Of a stretch of 64,000 bases of DNA, positions 43,369 to 51,365 are shown in pieces. A model generated the notes under the pieces. The model was given only the letters and a program-made list of their open reading frames with translations, did no database searches and was not told the DNA's origin. Source of the DNA: an uncultured Bacteroidales bacterium (GTDB lineage: Bacteria > Bacteroidota > Bacteroidia > Bacteroidales > CAIWKO01); the NCBI GenBank assembly GCA_903913285.1, contig CAIWKO010000032.1, positions 1 through 64,000 on the forward strand. Direction: 5' to 3'. The position numbers and the translations under genes are program-made. How positions within the stretch are numbered: the stretch's first letter is position 1; the number at the start of each line of letters is the position of its first letter.

Positions 43369-44978
43369 TTAAAAGAGCCGGCTTGTTTTTTTTACTGATC
43401 GTTATATCACTTCTGTGCGTTGCTCAGGAAAATATTCCTTTGAATCGCGACATCGTTTTTACACTCGATAAATACGTAAACCGAAAAGACAGCAAGGTCT
43501 TCACAGCTTTAAAACCTTACAACAGAGCCTATGTCGACCCACTGGTGAATATCGATTCGGCTTTGACTCCGGGTTGCAAAAAAGCAAAAGAGCACGAACG
43601 TTGGATAAAACGCAAACTGTTTCGCGAAGACCTGTTCGTGGTGAACAGCGACGATTTTCATCTCGATGTCGATCCCCTTTTTGATTTCAGCTATGGCAGG
43701 TCATTGGGCGAGAACAAAAGTCTCTACACCAACACACGTGGAGTTCAGTTGAAGGGAACTTTCGGCAAAAAGATATTTTTCATCACCAGCTATTACGAAA
43801 CTCAGGCCCGCTTTCCTGATTATGTAACAGCATTCGCAACAAAATACGAGGTGGCTCCCGGACAGGGTCGTGTCAAGAACTTTAAAAAAGATGCATTCGA
43901 TTTCGGAACTCCTGCGGCACTTGTTTCATACAGTCCCAATAAACATCTCAATTTTCAGTTTGGATACGATAAAAACTTCATAGGCGATGGCTATCGTTCC
44001 TTGTTATTGTCCGACAATGCTTATCAAAGTCCCTTCCTGAAAGTTTTTCTCAACTACGGTTGGTTCTATTATCAAACCATTTTCACTTCGTTCCAAAATA
44101 TGAATACCGACAGCGTCCTCAACGCTCCTTATATTTGGTATCATGGGTATCAGACCAAGCCCGCGACCTTTAATTATGCAGGTTTCAGGATCGGGAAACA
44201 GGTGGAGGTGGGATTGTTCGAAGGTATTATCTTCGAAGCTTCCGCAAAAGATAAAAAATTTAATTTCAACAGCCTCGACCCCGTTATCCTGGTCAACACC
44301 ATACTGTATTCTTTATCGGGAGAGAACAACTCGGTGCTGGGGCTCACAGCAAAATACAAACCTCTCAACACCCTCGATTTTTACGGGCAGTTCATGCTCG
44401 ACAATCTGAGTTTGAAAAAGCTCACGGCAAAAGGATATCAGCGAAACAACTGGGGCTTTCAGTTGGGCGGAAAATGGTTCGACATGTTCGGCGTGCAGAA
44501 CCTGAATATGCAGGCCGAATACAATCAGGTGAGGCCTTATACCTATTCGAGCACCGACCCTTTGCAGAGCTACACGCACTACAACCAGTCGCTGGCGCAT
44601 CCGCTGGGGGCTAACTTCAGAGAGGTGCTTGTGTTTTTAAACTATTGCTATCGCAGGATATTCACCCAACTGCAGTTCAATTATGCAGTCACGGGGATCG
44701 ACACCAGCAGATCCAATTGGGGACAAGATGTGTTTCTTTCTCAGTTCAGCGCATCCAACGGTTATCTTTCCGATGGGAACAAAGTTGCGCAGGGCATCAA
44801 AACCGATATCCTAGGCGCAGGTATAAAGGTCGGCTATTTGTTCAATCCCAAAACCAACCTCCAGGTCGTGGCAGATTTTTATCTGCGCAAATACTCCAAT
44901 GAGTATGGCGATAAAACCACACCCTGCTTCACTGTAGGATTAAAAACATCATTAACCAATATCTATCATGATTTTTAA
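43365..44978 (+). CDS. RemB/Wzi-like outer-membrane beta-barrel protein, paralogue 1
   Basis: A 537-aa exported protein with signal peptide (MIKRAGLFFLLIVISLLCVAQ). After about 100 residues it shows repeated beta-strand segments. Signature stretches are GDGYRSLLLSDNAYQSPFLK, HYNQSLAHPLGANFREVL and NYAVTGIDTSRSNWGQD. These match, as I recall, the gliding-related RemB and capsule-assembly Wzi-like group of Bacteroidota, though the biochemical role is not settled. It is translationally coupled to rsmI and followed after 6 bp by its paralogue. Confidence 0.78.
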   Translation: MIKRAGLFFLLIVISLLCVAQENIPLNRDIVFTLDKYVNRKDSKVFTALKPYNRAYVDPLVNIDSALTPGCKKAKEHERWIKRKLFREDLFVVNSDDFHLDVDPLFDFSYGRSLGENKSLYTNTRGVQLKGTFGKKIFFITSYYETQARFPDYVTAFATKYEVAPGQGRVKNFKKDAFDFGTPAALVSYSPNKHLNFQFGYDKNFIGDGYRSLLLSDNAYQSPFLKVFLNYGWFYYQTIFTSFQNMNTDSVLNAPYIWYHGYQTKPATFNYAGFRIGKQVEVGLFEGIIFEASAKDKKFNFNSLDPVILVNTILYSLSGENNSVLGLTAKYKPLNTLDFYGQFMLDNLSLKKLTAKGYQRNNWGFQLGGKWFDMFGVQNLNMQAEYNQVRPYTYSSTDPLQSYTHYNQSLAHPLGANFREVLVFLNYCYRRIFTQLQFNYAVTGIDTSRSNWGQDVFLSQFSASNGYLSDGNKVAQGIKTDILGAGIKVGYLFNPKTNLQVVADFYLRKYSNEYGDKTTPCFTVGLKTSLTNIYHDF

Positions 44979-44984
44979 AACAAC

Positions 44985-46664
44985 ATGTTGAATAAAAGCA
45001 TCCGCCATATTATCCCCTTCCTCTTGCTCACATGCTTGTGTGTTATTGCCAAAGCACAACCCGTGCATACCGAATATTTCAGCGGCATGCACGAAGTGCT
45101 CAACGCCAGCCTTTATCCTTACGAAACAGACTTTCATCCCGATGTGCAACCATACTATAAAAGCGATGTGGATAAATGTCTCAATGCCGATTCGTTGTTC
45201 ATCTTTAAATTACCGAAACAAAATGCTTTCTACACCAAGGCCCTCACCCGCAATATCATCAGCTTGAGTGGTAAAAAATGGAACATCGTTGCCGACCCAA
45301 TGTTGAACGTCACGGGAGGCTGCGATTTTGCCGGAAAGAGTTCCGTTTCCGAATCGGGCATCGGGTTCCGTATGCAGGCAGGCTTCTTCAACAAACTGGC
45401 CATGGGAGGTTCTGTCATGTATTCGCAATCGGTCTTCCCGGAATTAATGAACGAAAAGATCGAACAAACAAGAGTAGTTCCGGGGCAGGGCTATGCTTAC
45501 AAATCGGCATGGGGAGGCTACAACTACCTCAACTACGATGCTTATCTTGCATATCATTTCCTGAACCATTTCACCCTCGAGGCAGGCATGGGCAAAAATT
45601 TCTGGGGCGATGGCTATCGTTCCCTTTTCCTTTCGGACAATCCTTACAACTATCCCTATCTGAAACTCACCACCAATGTATGGCACTTCAAGCTGGTCAA
45701 CCTCTATGCCAACTTCAAAGATATGACCGGAATCCCCTCCACACGCTGGAGCGATATGACCAATAAATACGGTGCTTTCCACTATTTGAGCTGGGATATT
45801 TCCAAACGCGTCAATCTCGGCTTTTTCGAATCCATCATCTGGCAGGATAAAGACAGCACAGGCAGCCGTGGCTTCGACATTAACTATCTCAATCCGATCA
45901 TATTTCTGCGCCCGGTTGAGTTTTCGCGCGGTTCGCCCGACAACGCACTGCTCGGAATAAGTTTAAGAGTGAAAGTAGGCAAAAAAACTTCGCTCTACGG
46001 GCAGTTGCTCATCGACGATATTATTTTCGACGAAGTGCTTCACGGCATCTGGCATCGCATCGAAAGGATAGTTCATCCCCACGATTCAACGCTTACCTAC
46101 GGCTATTGGTCGAACAAACAAGCCTGGCAAATTGGTGTAAAGTCTTACGATTTGTTCACCCTTAAGAACCTCTCTGTTATGGCAGAATTTAACTTTGCAA
46201 AGCCCTACACCTGGGCGCACCGCATTGTTACACAAAACTACGGACACTACAACCAGCCTCTGGCGCATCCCGAAGGAGGCAATTTTCGCGAAACCGTCTT
46301 GTTTTTGCGCTACAACTACAGGCGCTGGTTCTTCGATGCTCACTTCAATTATATCGTAACGGGTGTCGATTCGGTGAATTCCGATTTCGGGCAGGATATC
46401 TACAAACCCGTATACGATACCTACGACCCCGCTCTCGGCAATATTCCCGTAAGGCCCTATTTCAACAAAATAGCCCAGGGTATAAAAACCAAAATTGCTT
46501 ACTATTCGCTTGATGTGGCCTATCTCATCAATCCGCGCAACAATATGCGGTTGGTATTGTCATACTATTACCGCTCGTCCGAATCGTCCGTTAAAAACTC
46601 CTATTCAAATGTGCTCACCTTTGGGCTGAAGATGTCGGTGCCCGAAAGACATTTTGATTATTAG
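44985..46664 (+). CDS. RemB/Wzi-like outer-membrane beta-barrel protein, paralogue 2
   Basis: A 559-aa exported protein with signal peptide (MLNKSIRHIIPFLLLTCLCVIAKAQ). Its blocks align with the preceding gene: GDGYRSLFLSDNPYNYPYLK, HYNQPLAHPEGGNFRETV and NYIVTGVDSVNSDFGQD. The first 100 residues differ strongly between the two. The pair arose by tandem duplication and has diverged, which suggests related but separate roles at the outer membrane, such as surface polysaccharide attachment or motility. Confidence 0.78.
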   Translation: MLNKSIRHIIPFLLLTCLCVIAKAQPVHTEYFSGMHEVLNASLYPYETDFHPDVQPYYKSDVDKCLNADSLFIFKLPKQNAFYTKALTRNIISLSGKKWNIVADPMLNVTGGCDFAGKSSVSESGIGFRMQAGFFNKLAMGGSVMYSQSVFPELMNEKIEQTRVVPGQGYAYKSAWGGYNYLNYDAYLAYHFLNHFTLEAGMGKNFWGDGYRSLFLSDNPYNYPYLKLTTNVWHFKLVNLYANFKDMTGIPSTRWSDMTNKYGAFHYLSWDISKRVNLGFFESIIWQDKDSTGSRGFDINYLNPIIFLRPVEFSRGSPDNALLGISLRVKVGKKTSLYGQLLIDDIIFDEVLHGIWHRIERIVHPHDSTLTYGYWSNKQAWQIGVKSYDLFTLKNLSVMAEFNFAKPYTWAHRIVTQNYGHYNQPLAHPEGGNFRETVLFLRYNYRRWFFDAHFNYIVTGVDSVNSDFGQDIYKPVYDTYDPALGNIPVRPYFNKIAQGIKTKIAYYSLDVAYLINPRNNMRLVLSYYYRSSESSVKNSYSNVLTFGLKMSVPERHFDY

Positions 46665-46770
46665 CAACAGAAAAGAACCAAACCTGCCTGACGGCCTAAA
46701 TAGCAGTTGACAGCAAGCAAGGAAAAGGACTGCCCGAACGAAGCTTCCACGCGCTGTGAAAAAAACAAAT

Positions 46771-46794
46771 AGGAAGTGACTAGAGTTGGGAATT
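46771..46794 (+). repeat. Dispersed intergenic repeat, second copy
   Basis: Matches 19412-19435 at 23 of 24 positions (aggaagtgactagagttggg plus a variable end), again downstream of a plus-strand stop codon. Confidence 0.75.
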
Positions 46795-46843
46795 CAACAG
46801 AAAGAAGTTAGAAGGGAAGGAAATTCAGATGGCACTGTGCTGA

Positions 46844-47158
46844 ATCGAGTTCATCAGGTGCGGAATTGACTTCGGCAGGTGCGGAATTGAGTTCGACATG
46901 TACGGAATCGACTTCGACATATACGGAATTGAGTTCGACACGTGCGGAATTGAGTTCGACACGTGCGGAATTGACTTCGACAGGGACGGAATTGACTTCA
47001 ACGAAAACGGAATTGACTTCGGCAGGAGCGGAATTGACTTCGGCAGGAGCGGAACAGACTTCGGCATGAGTGGAACAGATTTCGATGAGAACGGAATTGA
47101 CTTCGGCGAGAACGGGTTAAGATTCGACAGTTGCAGAATTGGTTTGAATGCTTTGAAA
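46844..47158 (+). repeat. 21-bp tandem repeat tract, about 15 units
   Basis: Fifteen successive 21-bp units, about 13 of them well preserved, with core ggaattgacttcg. Units 5 and 6 are identical, as are units 9 and 10. The plus frame from 46844 reads as a heptapeptide repeat (G-I-D/E-F-D-x-x) to a TAG at 47165, preceded directly by TGA with an ATG only in the third unit. Two other frames are also open because the unit length is a multiple of three. Whether it is translated is unknown. Confidence 0.92.
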
Positions 47159-47186
47159 ATTGATTAGGAAAGAATATTATAAGAGA

Positions 47187-47217
47187 ACCCCGCCGTTGGG
47201 GAAGCGATGGGGTTCCT
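47187..47217 (+). terminator. Hairpin after the tandem repeat, possible terminator
   Basis: A 7-bp stem (gaacccc / ggggttc) with a 17-nt loop is followed by ccttttagg. The short T-run makes termination on the plus strand uncertain; an alternative inner hairpin (cccc / gggg) is possible. Confidence 0.4.
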
Positions 47218-47239
47218 TTTAGGAGAGAAACTGAAAGAA

Positions 47240-48172
47240 TTATACTTCGGAATCTAAGGATGCATTGAGCTCAATTTCCAGATCGGGAAAGATTTCGATG
47301 TTATCCAATTGACGGGTGATGCAAGTTGCCTGAACAAATTCGACACTATAGGTACCAACGGGTATGACTTGAAGAAGGAAGTCTCCTTCGTCATCAGTGT
47401 ATGCAGTTAAGGTTGTGCCAATGACATGTATGAGTACACCTTCGTTGGGGCTTAAATCGTAGCTAAAGGTAACATTGCCGTAGAGCGAACCGATGCCATT
47501 CACAGGAGTTGGATTACGATGTTTTCCATGTCGATCGACAATGATGCGACCACTGGTATAGGTTTTTTTGAAATCATCGTAAGTATCGGGTAAGTTAGCA
47601 ACATAATTGTCAATTTCGCCTCTGAGCAAATCGGTTGCCTGAGAAGTTAAATCTTTAATTTTTGCATTGTTTGTTTTTTTTACCTCGGTTGCTTCGCGGG
47701 GTTCGGGACTTTTTTCGGCGAAAAGACCGATAGCATTTTGGAAAGAAAGCATTACAGAAGGATCGACGTCGTAATCTGCCAAATTGCTAAGGATATTGTC
47801 AGCAATATTATAGATCAGACCGGTTACATTAAGCAATCGTTCGTCGCGCATTTTCATAAGTTTCCAATGCGATTGATGTACAGACTGCTTGAGGGAAGGA
47901 TTGTTGGTGGCATGTGCATAGGATTCGACCGCTTTGATGACAAAAACAGCAATATCAGCCAATATCAAGCGGGCTTTAACCTTTTCGGAGGTGTATTGGT
48001 GAATGACAATTTCCGTTTGTATGCCTACCAAACCAATTTCGACAAGATACCCTTTATATAATAGCCATGCAGCCTTAAATGCCGGTTTTGAATTAATCAA
48101 GGTGTCTTGTTTTGCTAAGATAGTTTGAGTGACATTGAGCATGTCAATCTTATTTTCAATCTTAGATTCCAT
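47240..48172 (-). CDS. Unknown 310-aa protein with carboxypeptidase-regulatory-like C-terminal domain
   Basis: No signal peptide is evident at the start (MESKIENKIDMLNVTQTIL). The first about 200 residues are mostly helical; the last about 85 form a beta-sandwich-like domain resembling carboxypeptidase-regulatory or Cna-B-type domains (GSLYGNVTFSYDLSPNEGVLIHVIG ... DEGDFLLQVIPVGTYSVEF). Such domains are usually extracytoplasmic, so a cytosolic location here would be odd. I do not recognise the N-terminal part. It stands alone on the minus strand beside a tandem repeat. Confidence 0.75.
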   Translation of the reverse strand: MESKIENKIDMLNVTQTILAKQDTLINSKPAFKAAWLLYKGYLVEIGLVGIQTEIVIHQYTSEKVKARLILADIAVFVIKAVESYAHATNNPSLKQSVHQSHWKLMKMRDERLLNVTGLIYNIADNILSNLADYDVDPSVMLSFQNAIGLFAEKSPEPREATEVKKTNNAKIKDLTSQATDLLRGEIDNYVANLPDTYDDFKKTYTSGRIIVDRHGKHRNPTPVNGIGSLYGNVTFSYDLSPNEGVLIHVIGTTLTAYTDDEGDFLLQVIPVGTYSVEFVQATCITRQLDNIEIFPDLEIELNASLDSEV

Positions 48173-48350
48173 GATCAGTTGGATTTTTGATTGATACTTA
48201 CCTGTGTGCTAATTTACAGGATTGGTAGAGGTATCATCATGGTATGGCAGGTTAAAATTGATATAATATAAACGAAAAGAGGAAAATGGTTATTGTGTTA
48301 TTGTGGGGAAATTTTTTCTGTTAAGGCAAGGATTTCTGAAGGGAAATTAA

Positions 48351-48366
48351 TCCGCCAAAAGGCGGA
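48351..48366. repeat. Short palindromic hairpin tccgcc-aaaa-ggcgga
   Basis: A 6-bp perfect stem with an AAAA loop. Similar TCCGCC/GGCGGA palindromes are, to my knowledge, frequent between genes in Bacteroidota genomes. A related cctgcc-tatcc-ggcagg hairpin lies at 16353-16369. Confidence 0.55.
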
Positions 48367-48553
48367 CAAGTTTTGAAAATGATATTATGGGAATTCAGAA
48401 GGGGTTGTTTCTTCGAAAAAATGAAAAGGCTTGGCTGAGGGTGGGATTTTTTTAGCCAAGAGCCGTAAGTCACAATTTTGAGTTGGGAATGAGAGAAAAG
48501 GAGTTGGGAGGAAAAAAGTTTATATGTTTTGCAGAAGATATTGAATTAAAAAT

Positions 48554-48561
48554 TAAATTTG
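48554..48561 (+). promoter_or_regulatory. -7 promoter box far upstream of the Ycf48-like gene
   Basis: TAAATTTG fits TAnnTTTG exactly. It lies 138 nt before the ATG at 48700, so the transcript would carry an unusually long leader containing the GC-rich block. Confidence 0.45.
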
Positions 48562-48699
48562 TGGGTGTGAATGGGTAGGGGGATGTGCGATGTGCACGCT
48601 TCGGGAGACATGGGCGAGCGGGGCATACATTGACAACTGACAAGAAAAAAAATAACGGATCTGAATTCAGAATAAATAACAAATTTAAAATCAAACAAA

Positions 48700-49905
48700 A
48701 TGAAAAATAAAACAGCCATTATTTTAATTTTATGCTTCTTCAGCATAAAACTTACCAACGGGCAAAACCAATGGGTTTCGCAAGTGTCGGGAACCAGTTC
48801 GTTTTTGAAATCGGTATTTTTTGTTTCGGCTGATACGGGTTATGTGGCTGTTGAAGCCGGAAGTATTTTAAAAACCGTTAATGGCGGAACTAATTGGGTT
48901 CACGTGGGCAACGGACCCGAAAAGTGTTTGTTTTTTCTTACTAGTAAAAAAGGTTTTGGCACGTATGACAATTATATTATTTCTACTGTAAACGGCGGAG
49001 TTAATTGGAATTCATGTTATACTAATCCCAACATTTCAGATATAGTAAGTCTTAATTTTCCGGATAAAAAACATGGGTATGCCGCGGCTTGGGGTCAAGA
49101 TATAGATAATTATGTGATAAAAACTAATAATGGCGGGACATCGTGGGATACGATTTATAAATATTCAGGCAATTTTGCTAATTTTGAATCTATCTTTTTT
49201 ACTGATTCTATGACCGGTTATGTTGCTACAGAAAACGGTAACATTTTAAAAACAACAAATTGTGGTTCTTCCTGGACCATTACCCCTATTGATTTGGTTA
49301 ACACAGTTGCAATTGCTTCTATTTATTTCCCAACTGCCGATACAGGATATGCTGCAACCGATATTCAGGTATACAAAACCACAGATGGCGGTAGCACGTG
49401 GAATGGTCTGCCTCAATATTTTTCTCCGTCACTCTATTCCATTTTTTTTACTGATACAAAACATGGATGTGTAGGAGGTGGTAACGGATATAATTCAATG
49501 ACGTTATATCAAACAAATAATGGTGGAAATACATGGCATCAGGGTGCCAGTGGTGTTCAAACTTTGAATTCAGTATTTTTCGCCGATTCGTTGCCGGGTT
49601 ATGCGGTTGGAACCAACGGAACTATCTTGAAATACACCAATGTTACAGGCATTGAAGATAATGCGCAAACAGAAACTTTTTCTATTTATCCCAATCCCGC
49701 CAATGATTTACTGACTATTCAATTATCTGAACCAAATGCAAAGGCAGAGATTAAAATTTATGATCAGCTTGGACAAATAGAAAGTTTTTTGAATGTATCA
49801 ACCCCCCAAACAAAAATTGATATTTCGAACCTGACGAACGGGGTTTATGTTATTGAACTGAAAACGGAGAATACAAACAGCCGACAGAAGTTTGTTAAAG
49901 AATAG
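48700..49905 (+). CDS. Secreted Ycf48/BNR-repeat protein with type IX sorting domain
   Basis: A 401-aa protein with signal peptide (MKNKTAIILILCFFSIKLTNGQ). The body is a beta-propeller of Ycf48-like repeats, each with an aromatic-Trp turn: NGGTNW, NGGVNW, NGGTSW, NCGSSW, DGGSTW and NGGNTW. The last about 75 residues are a type A C-terminal sorting domain (FSIYPNPANDLLTIQL ... YVIELKTENTNSRQKFVKE), so it is exported by the type IX system and anchored or released at the surface. Function unknown; likely binding or adhesion. Confidence 0.9.
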   Translation: MKNKTAIILILCFFSIKLTNGQNQWVSQVSGTSSFLKSVFFVSADTGYVAVEAGSILKTVNGGTNWVHVGNGPEKCLFFLTSKKGFGTYDNYIISTVNGGVNWNSCYTNPNISDIVSLNFPDKKHGYAAAWGQDIDNYVIKTNNGGTSWDTIYKYSGNFANFESIFFTDSMTGYVATENGNILKTTNCGSSWTITPIDLVNTVAIASIYFPTADTGYAATDIQVYKTTDGGSTWNGLPQYFSPSLYSIFFTDTKHGCVGGGNGYNSMTLYQTNNGGNTWHQGASGVQTLNSVFFADSLPGYAVGTNGTILKYTNVTGIEDNAQTETFSIYPNPANDLLTIQLSEPNAKAEIKIYDQLGQIESFLNVSTPQTKIDISNLTNGVYVIELKTENTNSRQKFVKE

Positions 49906-49955
49906 CAAGCCAACAAAAGAACTACACTTTGCGAAAGCGCGAAGGAAATGTCGGA

Positions 49956-49987
49956 ACCTTTCCCGACACTGCGTATTCGGGAAAGGT
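49956..49987. repeat. Inverted repeat acctttcccga / tcgggaaaggt
   Basis: An 11-bp perfect stem with a 10-nt loop 50 bp after the Ycf48-like gene. There is no T-run, so it is not a standard terminator. The 5' arm can also pair with tgtcgg just upstream, forming a competing smaller hairpin. Confidence 0.6.
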
Positions 49988-50016
49988 GATTGAACTGGTT
50001 AATAGATTTGAATAAT

Positions 50017-50046
50017 TAGGAGTGCGATTCGCGAAACGCCCCTACA
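50017..50046. repeat. Imperfect palindrome with gattcgcgaaacgcccc core
   Basis: About 30 bp reading tagg-agtgcgattcgcg-aaacg-ccccta. Its ends are complementary with mismatches. It resembles the gattcgcccctac-type intergenic palindromes found scattered in many bacterial genomes; no second copy was noticed in this window. Confidence 0.4.
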
Positions 50047-50099
50047 ATCCTCATAACAACAATTTGCTGCAAATACCTTTTATTAAGCCTAATTAATAG

Positions 50100-50107
50100 T
50101 AAATTTG
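50100..50107 (+). promoter_or_regulatory. -7 promoter box for rubrerythrin
   Basis: TAAATTTG fits TAnnTTTG exactly, 84 nt before the rubrerythrin ATG. A near-TTTG lies at the -33 distance (cttt). Confidence 0.5.
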
Positions 50108-50191
50108 CATAATAATATCGCGCCGCTATTCGTTTTTCGGATTCGGCCAAAACGGAACTTGAGTATTGTATAATTATAAAATTCACTTGTT

Positions 50192-50770
50192 ATGACAAAA
50201 TCATTAAAAGGAACCCAAACCGAACAAAACCTGTTGAAATCTTTTGCCGGCGAATCGCAGGCCCGCAACCGCTACGAATTTTTTGCCAGCGTTGCCAAAA
50301 AAGAAGGCTACGAACAAATTGCCGCTATTTTTATGGAAACCTCCAATCAGGAAAAAGAACATGCCAAACGTTTCTTCAAATTTTTGGAAGGCGGCACGAC
50401 CGAGATCACTGCATCCTACCCTGCCGGTATCATAGGCACTACTAAGGAAAACCTGAAAGCTGCCGCTGAAGGCGAACACGAAGAGTGGAGCGAATTGTAT
50501 CCGCATTTTGCTGCAGTTGCCGCCGAAGAAGGTTTCACGGAAATTGCCACCGCTTTTAAAATGATAGCCCAAGTGGAAGCCGAACACGAACGCAGATATT
50601 TAAAACTGCTGCAAAACGTGTCGGAAGACAAAGTCTTTATGAAAGACGGAAAAGTGTGGTGGAAGTGCCTTAATTGCGGATATGTTTACGAATCGGCGAA
50701 AGCCCTCGAAAATTGTCCGGCCTGTCTGCACCCGAAAGCTTATATGCAGGTGAGGGAAGACAATTATTAA
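50192..50770 (+). CDS. Rubrerythrin (NADH/rubredoxin peroxidase)
   Basis: A 192-aa rubrerythrin that reduces hydrogen peroxide in anaerobes. The N-terminal four-helix domain has the di-iron ligands in SFAGESQARNRYEFF, ETSNQEKEHAKRF, AAEEGFTEIA and AQVEAEHERRY. The C-terminal rubredoxin-like iron site is CLNCGYVYES ... CPACLHPKAY. This points to an anaerobic or microaerophilic lifestyle. A HEAT-like gene follows after 12 bp. Confidence 0.96.
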   Translation: MTKSLKGTQTEQNLLKSFAGESQARNRYEFFASVAKKEGYEQIAAIFMETSNQEKEHAKRFFKFLEGGTTEITASYPAGIIGTTKENLKAAAEGEHEEWSELYPHFAAVAAEEGFTEIATAFKMIAQVEAEHERRYLKLLQNVSEDKVFMKDGKVWWKCLNCGYVYESAKALENCPACLHPKAYMQVREDNY

Positions 50771-50782
50771 AATGATCCGAAT

Positions 50783-51301
50783 ATGGAACTTAAAGCACTG
50801 CTCGACAGCAAGGATATTAAACCCAAAGAAAAAACAGAAACCATCAGCCAGCTGCTCATCGATAAAAAGCTGAGCACCGACGAACTGATAAAAACCGCTC
50901 TCAGTTCGAAAGATTCGCCCAAAGCCACCTGTATAGAAGCTCTGGAATTTGCCACGCTGAAACATCCCGAAATTGCCACGAAAGCCTGTCTGGATTTTGT
51001 TTCAGCCACGCTAACCGAGAAAGCGCCGAGGGTGAAATGGGAATCGGCAAAAGTGATCGGCAACATTGCGCATTTGTATGCCGATCATCTGGACACTGCC
51101 GTGAAAAACCTGCTGGTGAACACCGAACACGAAGGCACGGTGGTTAGATGGAGCGCTGCTTTTGCACTGGGACAAATCGTGAAGACCAAACATCCGAAAA
51201 CGAAGGTGCTGATACCTGCTCTGGAAGCTATTTGCACGCGTGAGGAAAAAAACAGCATTAAAAAGATCTATACCGATGCGCTAAAAAAGTGCAAAGCATA
51301 A
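50783..51301 (+). CDS. HEAT-repeat-like helical protein
   Basis: A 172-aa cytosolic protein made of about five helical pairs, with HEAT/PBS-type features in the second half (WSAAFALGQIVKTKHPKTKVLIPALEAI). No catalytic motif. It probably forms a protein-binding solenoid. Its promoter may be that of rubrerythrin because the gap is only 12 bp. I cannot assign a partner. Confidence 0.75.
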   Translation: MELKALLDSKDIKPKEKTETISQLLIDKKLSTDELIKTALSSKDSPKATCIEALEFATLKHPEIATKACLDFVSATLTEKAPRVKWESAKVIGNIAHLYADHLDTAVKNLLVNTEHEGTVVRWSAAFALGQIVKTKHPKTKVLIPALEAICTREEKNSIKKIYTDALKKCKA

Positions 51302-51340
51302 ATTTAGGAAACCAATAGCGTTATTGTCGCCAAATCAGAC

Positions 51341-51348
51341 TATCTTTG
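51341..51348 (+). promoter_or_regulatory. -7 promoter box for prfB
   Basis: TATCTTTG fits TAnnTTTG exactly and ends 17 nt before the prfB ATG at 51366. Confidence 0.6.
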
Positions 51349-51365
51349 CCGACAAATAGCGGAAC

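Larger units (their letters stand above)
46665..47239. other. Intergenic stretch of 575 bp with dispersed and tandem repeats
   Basis: It contains a 24-bp dispersed repeat (46771-46794), a 15-unit 21-bp tandem repeat (46844-47158) and a hairpin (47187-47217). No conventional gene is supported, although the tandem repeat itself stays open in several frames. Confidence 0.7.
48173..48699. other. Intergenic stretch of about 530 bp between divergent genes
   Basis: It contains a tccgcc-aaaa-ggcgga hairpin (48351-48366), a plus-strand -7 box (48554-48561) and, just downstream of that box, a GC-rich block at about 48562-48650 unlike its AT-rich surroundings. No gene is supported. A minus-strand frame covering 48546-48758 is not convincing. 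Confidence 0.65.

Noticed and set aside
46844-47158. CRISPR-like repeat array
   Set aside because: Units are contiguous 21-mers without unique spacers, and no cas gene is nearby.
48546-48758. Minus-strand small protein in the leader of the Ycf48-like gene
   Set aside because: It overlaps the start of a well-supported gene, has no motif, and its C-terminal part is only the GC-rich block read backwards.
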